Shown here in pieces: positions 27,249 through 33,969 of a stretch of 37,978 nt of DNA; positions within the stretch are counted from its first letter, which is position 1; each line of letters starts with the position of its first letter. Both the position numbers and the translations under genes were made by a program. The notes below the pieces were generated by a model. That model was not told the origin of the DNA. It saw only the letters and a program-made list of their open reading frames with translations, and did not search any database. The stretch lies in assembly GCA_001770415.1 (NCBI GenBank), contig MEQX01000061.1, forward strand, positions 17,611 through 55,588, written 5' to 3'. The stretch comes from Betaproteobacteria bacterium RIFCSPLOWO2_02_FULL_63_19. Lineage in GTDB: Bacteria > Pseudomonadota > Gammaproteobacteria > Burkholderiales > SG8-39.

Positions 27249-27911
27249 GTGCTCTGTATCAAATTTGCGGGAATGGTGGCAGTACTTGCGGTCCTCTCGT
27301 TTTCGATCGGGAACGTCATGGCGGTTCCGTCAGGAAAGACCGTGGAGTTTGCCAGCCCGATGGGCAAAGTGACATTCGACGGCAAGGCGCATGCGGACAA
27401 GAACTTGAAATGCGCCGATTGCCACGTCAAGCCCAAGCTGTTCCAAATGAAAAAGGGCGGCGACAAAATAGGCATGGCCGCGATGAACGAAGGCGGGTTC
27501 TGCGCCAGTTGCCATGACGGCAAGAGAGCGTTCGGCGTCAAGGCTACGACCGATTGTGCAAAATGTCATAAGACAGCCGCCGCAGGCGCACAGGCTGGCG
27601 CAAACGCGCCGCTGCGGACGACGGGCGCGAATGAACCGGTCAAAGAGCAATCCAACGCATCGACGTCGAAACAGGAATCCGCCGGCGAATATTTGGACGA
27701 CACGCTCATCACTGCCAAAGTGAAGGCGGCAGTATTGGAAGTACCGTCGCTCAAGTCGGCCGAGATCAACGTTGAAACGTTCAAGGGCACGGTTCAACTG
27801 GCCGGCTTTGTCCGGTCGCGCGCCGATATCGACAAGGCCGTCGAAGTGGCCAAGGGCGTCAAGGGCGTGAAATCGGTCAAGAACGATATGGTTCTCAAAG
27901 ACACGCAGTAG
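27249..27911 (+). CDS. Triheme c7-type cytochrome fused to a BON domain
   Basis: This 220-residue exported protein starts at GTG 27249 (an ATG at 27273 is possible) with a hydrophobic signal. Next is a Cytochrome_C7-like domain with three heme motifs: CADCH at 55-59, CASCH at 85-89 and CAKCH at 103-107, and a conserved FDGKAHAD before the first. An Ala/Thr/Ser linker (about 110-140) leads to a BON domain (EYLDDTLITAKVKAAVLE to VKNDMVLK). That domain is strikingly similar to the BON lipoprotein at 30568-30879. Hemes would be attached in the periplasm; BON domains bind membranes or phospholipid. The combination is unusual. Confidence 0.9.
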   Translation: MLCIKFAGMVAVLAVLSFSIGNVMAVPSGKTVEFASPMGKVTFDGKAHADKNLKCADCHVKPKLFQMKKGGDKIGMAAMNEGGFCASCHDGKRAFGVKATTDCAKCHKTAAAGAQAGANAPLRTTGANEPVKEQSNASTSKQESAGEYLDDTLITAKVKAAVLEVPSLKSAEINVETFKGTVQLAGFVRSRADIDKAVEVAKGVKGVKSVKNDMVLKDTQ

Positions 27912-28049
27912 ATCGGCCCGATCGATCCGCCGCATCGACCGGCCGCTGACGCGGTCAGTCAATTGACGCAATATTGTCGCGCAGATAGAGCCAGCTGCCC
28001 CGAACTTCGATAGCGGACCTGAGGGGCGTCCAGAGACCCGACCCCGGTT
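27912..28049. other. Short convergent gap
   Basis: This lies between the cytochrome-BON gene and the convergent Crp-family gene. GATCGGCCCGATCGATC gives short self-complementary runs but no terminator is obvious. Confidence 0.3.
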
Positions 28050-28787
28050 CTAGCTTGCGCTGATCGGCGGAAGCAGCCGCCCGTATTCGCGTTTGACCAC
28101 CGCATAACACTCGCAGACCCGCGCTTCGAGCTTCGGGCGGTCCAGCACGGTGATCCTGCCGCGGCGGTAATGGATCATTCCGGCCGCCTGCAGGAGGCCG
28201 GCGGCCTCGGTCACGCCCTCGCGACGCACGCCCAGCATGTTGGCGATCAGCTCCTGGGTCATGGCGAGTTCGTTCGAAGGCAGTCGGTCCAGGCTCAGCA
28301 GCAGCCAGCGGCACAGCTGTTGCTCGACCGCATGATGCCGGTTGCACACCGCGGTCTGCGCCATCTGCGTGATCAACGCCTGCGTGTAGCGCAGCAGCAG
28401 GTGCTGCAGGTCGCCGCCCAGGCCGAATTCGGCTTTCAGCACGCCGGCCCTGAGCCGGTAGGCATAGCCCGCGCTCTGCACCACGGCGCGGCTCGGTGTG
28501 GTTTCGCCGCCCATGAACAGCGCGATGCCGACCAGCCCCTCGTTGCCTACGATCGCGATTTCCGCCGCGGCGCCGTCCTCCATGACGTAGAGCAGGGAGA
28601 CGATGCTGTCGGTGGGGAAATACACGTAACCCTGCGCGTCGCCGGATTCGTAGAGGGCCGAGGCGAGAGGCAGCGGTATCAGTTCCAGATGGGGCAGCAG
28701 CCGCTGGTAATCCGCCGGCGCTAACGCGGCGAGCAGGTGGTTGTTCTGCGGCGATTGCGGCGTGGACGGCTTGTTCGTAGTCGGCAC
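28050..28787 (-). CDS. Crp/Fnr family transcription regulator, paralogue 1
   Basis: This 245-residue regulator has an N-terminal cNMP-type beta-roll (about 30-125) and a C-terminal winged helix. The sensor lacks the N-terminal Cys cluster of FNR. Its phosphate-binding cassette (VGNEGLVGIALFMGG then TPSRAVVQ) departs from the E. coli CRP form, so cAMP binding is doubtful. The dimer helix includes QTAVCNRHHAVEQQLCRWLL. The recognition helix, about residues 187-200, reads VRREGVTEAAGLLQ: it keeps the R-E pair of CRP but has Glu where CRP has Arg185. A perfect Crp-like site lies 68 bp upstream, so autoregulation is likely. The second paralogue is 2.4 kb away. Confidence 0.9.
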   Translation of the reverse strand: MPTTNKPSTPQSPQNNHLLAALAPADYQRLLPHLELIPLPLASALYESGDAQGYVYFPTDSIVSLLYVMEDGAAAEIAIVGNEGLVGIALFMGGETTPSRAVVQSAGYAYRLRAGVLKAEFGLGGDLQHLLLRYTQALITQMAQTAVCNRHHAVEQQLCRWLLLSLDRLPSNELAMTQELIANMLGVRREGVTEAAGLLQAAGMIHYRRGRITVLDRPKLEARVCECYAVVKREYGRLLPPISAS

Positions 28788-28825
28788 GGATCAGTGCGGG
28801 GAGCCCTTCGCAGGGTGATCCCTTA

Positions 28826-28839
28826 TCAATTGCAATTGA
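28826..28839. repeat. 14-bp A/T-rich palindrome in the crp-paralogue-1 promoter
   Basis: TCAATTGCAATTGA is a perfect palindrome between the Crp-like site and the start of the regulator gene. It overlaps the predicted -10 of that gene (TGCAAT on the minus strand, 28834-28829). Confidence 0.5.
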
Positions 28840-28855
28840 GAACAGTCTAGTTCAA

Positions 28856-28871
28856 TGTGCGCTACCGCACA
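28856..28871 (-). promoter_or_regulatory. Crp-like 16-bp site upstream of Crp paralogue 1
   Basis: On the plus strand it reads TGTGCG-CTAC-CGCACA, with perfect 6-bp arms. It is centred 41.5 bp from the transcription start predicted by the TGCAAT hexamer at 28834-28829. The rest of the 210-bp gap up to the AI-2E gene end shows nothing else. Confidence 0.6.
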
Positions 28872-28997
28872 AAGGTCATTCTTCCTCCGATGGTCGGCAG
28901 GCAGACCTGCATCGCCAGCCGCCCAGGGTTGGGGCCTTCCGGCAACCGGTTCCGCACGGCCTGTTCTCCGGAAAACCGTGTTGACCGGGACGGAGGT

Positions 28998-30197
28998 CTA
29001 CCGCCCGAGCAGTTCGCCGGCGGGTTTCAGCGATTCGACCCGATCGAAAATCACCTTGGCGATGGCTACCAGCGGCGCGCCGAGCAGCAGCCCCCACACG
29101 CCCCAAAGCCAGCCGAAGAACAACAGCGCAATGAACAGCACCGCGGCATTTACGCGGGCGAACCGGCTATGCAGCCAGGTCATGAACAAGAACCCGGCGG
29201 CGCCCGATACCAGCATCGACGCGCCCGCCACCGCGAGCGCGTGAAGCAGCGAACCGAACTGCAGAAACGCGGCCACGCCGCTGCCGAGCGCGATCAGCGC
29301 CGGGCCGAGATAGGGCACGAAGTGCAACACCCCGGCCGCGATGCCCCAGACGCCCGCCTGGTCCAGGCCGAGCGCCAGAAACGCCAGCCAGGTGCCGACG
29401 GCGAGCAAGGAATTGGACGCGAGCGTTGCGAGCAGGTAGCGCTGAACCTGCACGTCGATTTCTTCGAGGATGCGCACGGCATCCTTCTTGCGCGACAGCG
29501 ACGGCCCGACGAGCTGCACCAGCTTGCGCCGGAAATGCACCCCGGACGCGAGCAGGAAATAGGTCAGCAGCAGCACGATCGGGGTCTGCGCGGCGACTGT
29601 AACGAGCAATGCCGACTGCGCGAGCGTGTAGTCGCGCAGCCAGGTGGGCTCGGGCGCCGGGGCCGCGGCCGCAAACACCGCCGGCTTTGCGGGTCTTCCC
29701 GCGCCTGTTTTTTGTTTCCCGGCTGCCGTGGGCTGCGCGCCCGCATCGGACGCCGCCCCCTGGAGTTCGTTGGCTGCTTCCTGCACATTCTGCAGCGCGG
29801 TCGGGGTCTGCAAGCGCGCGGTGTTCAAGTCCCTGCGCAGCTTGCGGGCGGCCTCGGGCAGTGTCTTGATCAGCGCCTCGGCGTCGCCGCGCACGGAGAA
29901 GCCGATCCAGGAAACGCTCCCGACCAGCAGCACCAGCACCAGTGCCGCACCGACGCTGCGCGGCACGCGCCACTTCTGCAGTCCGTCCACTAGCGGGTGC
30001 AGCGCGTAGCTCGCGAGAATGCCAATCAGCAGCGGGACGAAGAAACCGCGCGCCAGGTACAACGCGGCGACCAGGGCGAGAACGGCCAATACACCGGCGG
30101 CGAGGTGAACAGGTGAGTAGCTCGGTGCGACGGCCACAACCGCCGCGGCCGCCTCGCCCGCCACGGGTTGCGCGGCCGGAACAACGGGCTCGTTCAC
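28998..30197 (-). CDS. AI-2E family transporter (permease)
   Basis: This 399-residue inner-membrane protein belongs to the AI-2E/PerM/TqsA-like family. Hydrophobic spans begin at about residue 30 (LAAGVLAVLALVAALYLARGFFVPLLIGILAS, in two adjacent parts). The family motif GPALIALGSGVAAFLQFG and the C-terminal LFFGWLWGVWGLLLGAPL mark it. Between the N-terminal membrane part and the middle is an extra Ala/Pro/Gly-rich stretch (about 140-185) not seen in most relatives. Members export varied substrates; the name does not prove autoinducer transport. It is last in a probable operon with the DUF883 and BON genes. Confidence 0.9.
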   Translation of the reverse strand: MNEPVVPAAQPVAGEAAAAVVAVAPSYSPVHLAAGVLAVLALVAALYLARGFFVPLLIGILASYALHPLVDGLQKWRVPRSVGAALVLVLLVGSVSWIGFSVRGDAEALIKTLPEAARKLRRDLNTARLQTPTALQNVQEAANELQGAASDAGAQPTAAGKQKTGAGRPAKPAVFAAAAPAPEPTWLRDYTLAQSALLVTVAAQTPIVLLLTYFLLASGVHFRRKLVQLVGPSLSRKKDAVRILEEIDVQVQRYLLATLASNSLLAVGTWLAFLALGLDQAGVWGIAAGVLHFVPYLGPALIALGSGVAAFLQFGSLLHALAVAGASMLVSGAAGFLFMTWLHSRFARVNAAVLFIALLFFGWLWGVWGLLLGAPLVAIAKVIFDRVESLKPAGELLGR

Positions 30198-30222
30198 GGC
30201 AGGCGCTAGGCGACTCGGCCGC

Positions 30223-30546
30223 CTAGCGCCTTGCGGCCAGAAGGCCGATCAGTGCGCCGGTCGCAATCGCGATACCGACGACAGTCCATACGTTGTCGTG
30301 CACGTAATGGTCTGCGACGGCCACGGTTTCCCTGGTCCTGTCAAACACCGGTTGCGAAGCCTCCGCCAGTGCGGCCTTGGCGCGTTTCACTTTTTCCTCG
30401 AATCGAGTTCGCGCCACCGCGAAGCCTTCGCCGGAGACCGTCGCCGCCGCGTTCAGCAGATCCTCGCTGTCGGCGATCATGCTCCGCAAATCGCCGGCCA
30501 TTCTGCCCCCGGCACGCTCCAATTCCTGTACTGACCGATCCATCAT
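30223..30546 (-). CDS. DUF883 (YqjD/ElaB-like) membrane-anchored protein
   Basis: This 107-residue protein has a long amphipathic helix (LERAGGRMAGDLRSMIADSEDLLNAA), an Arg/Lys-rich helix, and one C-terminal transmembrane segment (VWTVVGIAIATGALIGLLAARR). This is the DUF883 layout: in E. coli YqjD and ElaB anchor ribosomes to the membrane in stationary phase. Two adjacent Met codons (30546, 30543) could start it. It is 21 bp from the BON gene and 25 bp from the AI-2E gene, so one transcript is likely. Confidence 0.88.
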   Translation of the reverse strand: MMDRSVQELERAGGRMAGDLRSMIADSEDLLNAAATVSGEGFAVARTRFEEKVKRAKAALAEASQPVFDRTRETVAVADHYVHDNVWTVVGIAIATGALIGLLAARR

Positions 30547-30567
30547 TGCAGTGTCCTTCGAGTCCGG

Positions 30568-30879
30568 TTACTTCAGACGCATGTCATTCCTAACCGAGGT
30601 CACGCCGCCGACGCTGCGCGCGATCTCGACGGCCTTGTTCATAGCGGCATTGGAGCGCACGAAGCCGCTCAATTGCACGACGCCTTTGAAGGTCTCGACG
30701 TTGATTTCGGCGACTTTCAGCGTCGCCTCGTTGAAGATCGCCGCTTTCACCTTGGCCGTGATGACCGTGTCGTCGACGTATTCACCCGTCCCCTCCTGCG
30801 TCGACGAGGATGCGCAGCCCAGCATGGACAGCAGCAGGATCGCGAAGAAAAAGGCGGAAAAGCGTTTGAGTTGCGGCAT
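30568..30879 (-). CDS. BON-domain lipoprotein
   Basis: This 103-residue protein has a lipoprotein signal peptide with lipobox MLGC (LKRFSAFFFAILLLSMLGCA), followed by a short Ser/Thr linker and one BON domain. The domain runs from EYVDDTVITAKVKAAIFNE to SVRNDMRLK. BON domains (as in OsmY) bind phospholipid and protect the envelope under stress. GGAG lies 9 nt upstream of the ATG. The BON part is close to that in the cytochrome fusion at 27249-27911. First gene of the BON-DUF883-AI-2E unit, with a Crp-like site 114 bp upstream. Confidence 0.92.
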   Translation of the reverse strand: MPQLKRFSAFFFAILLLSMLGCASSSTQEGTGEYVDDTVITAKVKAAIFNEATLKVAEINVETFKGVVQLSGFVRSNAAMNKAVEIARSVGGVTSVRNDMRLK

Positions 30880-30993
30880 GGCTGAATTCTCCAGAAGAAT
30901 GTTAATCAGACACCGGCTCTCGGCGAAGGCGGTGATTCCTCCCGCCTCGGGGAGCCGATTCGATGCATTGTGTTCGCCATGAAATCGATATTC

Positions 30994-31009
30994 CGTGCGC
31001 TGGCGTACA
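30994..31009 (-). promoter_or_regulatory. Crp-like 16-bp site upstream of the BON lipoprotein operon
   Basis: Read on the minus strand the site is TGTA-CGCCAGCG-CACG, followed by GA. CACAAT at 30972-30967 sits exactly at the -10 position for a site centred at -41.5. The flanks match the RcnB-side site, including GGAAT after the right arm. Confidence 0.55.
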
Positions 31010-31041
31010 TACAGTGCGTGTTTTTGTGACTACGCTTGGAT

Positions 31042-31074
31042 CCACCGTGGAACCCACCGTGGAACCGAAGGTGG
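31042..31074. repeat. 12-bp tandem repeat upstream of Crp paralogue 2
   Basis: CCACCGTGGAAC occurs twice in direct tandem (31042-31053, 31054-31065), followed by a degenerate third unit. Each copy contains the self-complementary CCACCGTGG-like core. It lies in the 348-bp gap between the BON gene and Crp paralogue 2; its role is unknown. Confidence 0.6.
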
Positions 31075-31227
31075 CCCTGGCGATCCCGTCGGGGTCGGCG
31101 CGCGAATCCATCAGGTCACCATGCTCGCACTGCACACGCCCAGGGAGCCCCCCATCCTTGCTGCACTGCCGGCTACACGATACGGGCGCTCGTTTTCCGG
31201 CAAGACCACGACTGGTGGCCGTACATC

Positions 31228-32040
31228 ATGAACGAGAAGTTGCACAATCCTCCTCCGGCGCCGCGGGCCGGACGCCCGGCGGCGTGCTCGCAGGGGGCGG
31301 GGGCGCGCAGTGCATCCATTGAAAACAGCCTGCTGGCCGCGCTCCCCCGCAAGGAGTATTCGCGCCTGCTCGGCGGACTCGAACCGGTTACGCTGAGCTT
31401 CGGCGAGGTGCTCTACGAGCCAGAGGAGAGGATCCGGCACGTCTATTTTCCCGGTTCGTCCCTGGTGTCATTGCTGACTTTGGTGGACGGCCACCTGGCG
31501 CTGGAAGTCGGCCTGATTGGCCGCGATGGCGTGGTCGGCGTTCCGCTGATACTGGGACACAAGGAATCGTCGGTTCGCGCGCTGGTGCAGGGGGCCGGGA
31601 CGGCCTTGCGGATGGAGGCAGCGCAGTTTCTCGCGGAATTCAAACTCAGCCCGTCGTTGCGGCAGGAGCTGTACCGCTACACCCATACGCTGATGGCCCA
31701 GATCTCGCAAACCGCCGCCTGCAATCGCTTTCACCTGGTTGAAGAGCGTCTCGCCCGCTGGCTGCTGATGACCCACGACCGCGTCAAATCGGATCAATTC
31801 CACATGACGCATGAATTCCTCGGCCATATGCTTGGGGTGCGGCGGGTCGGCGTCACCAAAGCCGCCCAGGTGCTGCAGGAGCGCAAACTGATCCGTTACA
31901 GCCGCGGCGACATCACCGTCCTTGACCGTGGCGGCCTCGAAACCGCGGCCTGCCAATGCTACGAGGTCGTCAGGGACATGCACGACGGCGTGCAGTCCGT
32001 CCCCGCGGCGCGCAAAGCGGAAGTTTCCGAAGCTGCGTGA
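31228..32040 (+). CDS. Crp/Fnr family transcription regulator, paralogue 2
   Basis: This 270-residue regulator starts at the ATG at 31228, with a GGTGG ribosome-binding candidate 8 nt upstream; longer frames are open. It has a disordered Pro/Ala-rich N-terminus (1-30), the sensor beta-roll (VLYEPEERIRHVYFPGSSLV and GLIGRDGVVGVPLILG) and a winged helix. The dimer region QTAACNRFHLVEERLARWLL aligns with paralogue 1. The recognition helix (204-217) is VRRVGVTKAAQVLQ: Val replaces the CRP Glu181 equivalent and Lys the Arg185 equivalent. The two paralogues therefore differ at the base-reading positions. No perfect site of the family is found directly upstream. Confidence 0.9.
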   Translation: MNEKLHNPPPAPRAGRPAACSQGAGARSASIENSLLAALPRKEYSRLLGGLEPVTLSFGEVLYEPEERIRHVYFPGSSLVSLLTLVDGHLALEVGLIGRDGVVGVPLILGHKESSVRALVQGAGTALRMEAAQFLAEFKLSPSLRQELYRYTHTLMAQISQTAACNRFHLVEERLARWLLMTHDRVKSDQFHMTHEFLGHMLGVRRVGVTKAAQVLQERKLIRYSRGDITVLDRGGLETAACQCYEVVRDMHDGVQSVPAARKAEVSEAA

Positions 32041-32471
32041 CCGGTCGGCCTCGATAGCGATATGCCATGACCATCCTCGCATCCCCAATCCACCGCAAGA
32101 CGCGGCCGCTCATATCTTGCTGATCGCGGTCGGGACGGGATCGGCGATCGACAGCATCCAGGATCTGAACCGATAGCGGGCAGAGTTATCGCGCACGGGT
32201 GCGGTGGGTATCGCGCTGCGCAAGTCGCCTGTTTCGGCGACGGCACGCCGCACCGGCCGGCGCAAAATCAGGTCCGATTTCGAGCGCGTCGAGGGCAGCG
32301 CCCCGACCTTCCGGATCCTCATGCGCCCGGGGTATTCCACAACGTCGCGACGTGACAGGGCGAAACGCGCCGCGTGGAAGATCCAGCCGCTTTGTGTGCT
32401 TGCGCACAGATCGGCGCCGGATTTCAGTCCATGCTGCTCCAAACTTGGCGACCCGTACCGGAGAGCAAATC
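32041..32471. other. Gap between Crp paralogue 2 and the small acidic protein gene
   Basis: No gene is supported here. The gap holds the Crp-like site at 32393-32408 and the predicted -10 at 32430-32435; I see nothing else. Confidence 0.5.
32393..32408 (+). promoter_or_regulatory. Crp-like 16-bp site upstream of the small protein/ppk2 unit
   Basis: TGTG-TGCTTGCG-CACA, followed by GA, keeps the TGTG-N8-CACA spacing. CATGCT occupies 32430-32435, the exact class II -10 position. The GGDEF gene has a near-identical GATGCT at the same distance from its own site. Confidence 0.6.
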
Positions 32472-32666
32472 ATGAAACGCAACGCGATTCGTACCCGCAA
32501 GACGACGAGGCTTCCGAACCCCTGGCGCGAGGCCGAATACGCCGCGTTGCGTGCCGACGCCGCAGACACCTATGACGATCGTGCCAGCGCGAACATGTTC
32601 GACGTCGAAGACGAGCGCGCGGAAGTCGACGTCATTGTGCGCGGTATGATGCGCGACGAGCACTGA
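32472..32666 (+). CDS. Small acidic hypothetical protein upstream of ppk2
   Basis: I do not recognise this 64-residue protein. It starts [20 protein letters not shown], a basic part, and ends in an acidic half ([19 protein letters not shown]). GGAGAG lies 6 nt before the ATG. It is 41 bp from ppk2 and is the first coding region after the Crp-like site, so the two genes are probably co-expressed. Small size and the charge split suggest a regulatory or binding role, but that is a guess. Confidence 0.6.
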   Translation: MKRNAIRTRKTTRLPNPWREAEYAALRADAADTYDDRASANMFDVEDERAEVDVIVRGMMRDEH

Positions 32667-32707
32667 GTGCCGCGTTGCGCGCGTGCGCCGCCGGTCGGAG
32701 TTTCGCC

Positions 32708-33667
32708 GTGCCGAATTCCGTCAAGGCAATCGGGGCCTGGAAAGCGGAAGGCGAAACCAGCATTAGCGGAGGCGTCAAATTGAAGATCGATTCCAGCGAT
32801 TTTTGCGTCCCGACGGGGAAGCGCGTCAACCTCGAGAAGTGGCCGACGCTGGTGAAGCCTTCGTACAAGTCGAAGAAGGCGTACGGCAAACTCCTGCAAA
32901 AGCAGGTGCAGGAGTTGAGCTCGCTGCAACGTCTGCACTACGCGTCCGACCGCTATGCGGTGCTGCTGATTTTCCAGGCGATGGACGCCGCCGGCAAGGA
33001 CGGCGCCATCCGGCACGTGATGTCCGGTGTCAATCCGCAGGGCTGCCAGGTATTCAGCTTCAAGCACCCGAGCGCGACGGAACTCGACCACGACTTCCTG
33101 TGGCGCACCACGCAGGCGCTGCCGGAACGCGGCCGCATCGGCATTTTCAACCGCTCCTATTACGAGGAAGTGCTGATCGTTCGCGTGCATCCGGAAATAC
33201 TCCACGAACAGCGGCTTCCCGACGGGCTGCTCGACGAGAAGACGATCTGGCAGGAGCGCTACCGTTCCATCGTCGACCTGGAGAGCCATCTCCATCGCAA
33301 CGGCACGCGCATCATCAAGTTCTTCCTGCACCTTTCCCAGGAAGAGCAGCGCAGGCGCTTTCTCGATCGCATCGACGAGCCCGAAAAGAACTGGAAATTC
33401 AGCCTGGCCGACATCGAAGAAAGGAAATTCTGGAAGCAGTACACGCAGGCCTACGAGGCCTGTCTGGCCGCGACCAGCACCAAGACGGCGCCCTGGTATG
33501 TGGTGCCTGCCGACGACAAGGAGAACGCACGGCTGATTATTGCGCAGATCATCGTCGATACTTTTAAAAGCCTCGACATGCGTTACCCCGAAACCGACGC
33601 GAAGCGCCGCAAGGAATTGCTGGCGATCCGGCGCGAGCTGGTCGAGGAAGGCCCGGACGCCGGCTGA
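32708..33667 (+). CDS. ppk2: Polyphosphate kinase 2 family protein
   Basis: PPK2 enzymes move phosphate between polyphosphate and nucleotides, usually making ATP or GTP from polyphosphate. This 319-residue single-domain protein has Walker A in [17 protein letters not shown], the [25 protein letters not shown] segment (given in parts: NPQG and ELDHDFLWR) and Walker B region [16 protein letters not shown] lid-region [21 protein letters not shown] follows. The pattern is that of the class III-like, one-domain members. The start is taken as GTG at 32708 because GGAG lies 7 nt before it; a TTG at 32675 is open too. Confidence 0.92.
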   Translation: MPNSVKAIGAWKAEGETSISGGVKLKIDSSDFCVPTGKRVNLEKWPTLVKPSYKSKKAYGKLLQKQVQELSSLQRLHYASDRYAVLLIFQAMDAAGKDGAIRHVMSGVNPQGCQVFSFKHPSATELDHDFLWRTTQALPERGRIGIFNRSYYEEVLIVRVHPEILHEQRLPDGLLDEKTIWQERYRSIVDLESHLHRNGTRIIKFFLHLSQEEQRRRFLDRIDEPEKNWKFSLADIEERKFWKQYTQAYEACLAATSTKTAPWYVVPADDKENARLIIAQIIVDTFKSLDMRYPETDAKRRKELLAIRRELVEEGPDAG

Positions 33668-33969
33668 ACCTGGCGCCGGAGCGGCGGCTATGATTTCCGC
33701 CTTGTTCCGCGAACCGATGAGCATCGATCGTCGGTCCATGGAGGTCACAGGGTATCCGCCGCTTTCGGCCGTCCGCCGCAAGCACGCGTATCACGCTGAA
33801 GAGAATCCGCCCTATGCGCGCCAGCGAACGGAAGCGGCCGGGCAGTTCGCTTAAGCTCGTTGCGAAGTGCCGACGTGGGCCCGGCAAGCCGGGATTGTGC
33901 CGGGGCGGCACCGCATGCCGGGATTCGACATCGGCCCCGGCAAGCCCAATGCTTCTACAGGAGACATCA
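33668..33969. other. Gap between ppk2 and the crystallin-like gene
   Basis: No gene is supported. It contains the Crp-like site at 33815-33830 and a GC-rich leader rich in GGCCCGGCAAGCC-type repeats, which occur twice around 33880-33945. Confidence 0.5.
33815..33830 (+). promoter_or_regulatory. Crp-like 16-bp site upstream of the crystallin-like gene
   Basis: TGCG-CGCCAGCG-AACG, followed by GA, is an imperfect member. Its centre CGCCAGCG and the flanks TAT and GGAA match the BON-operon site. TAAGCT at 33852-33857 lies exactly at the expected -10. The gene start is 139 bp after the site. Confidence 0.45.

Noticed and set aside
28998-30197. Quorum sensing by autoinducer-2 transport
   Set aside because: The AI-2E family name covers exporters of many substrates, and no luxS or lsr genes are in the window.
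32570-33781. A 403-codon minus-strand frame antisense to ppk2
   Set aside because: It mirrors ppk2, whose Walker motifs and length are intact; the antisense product has no recognisable features.
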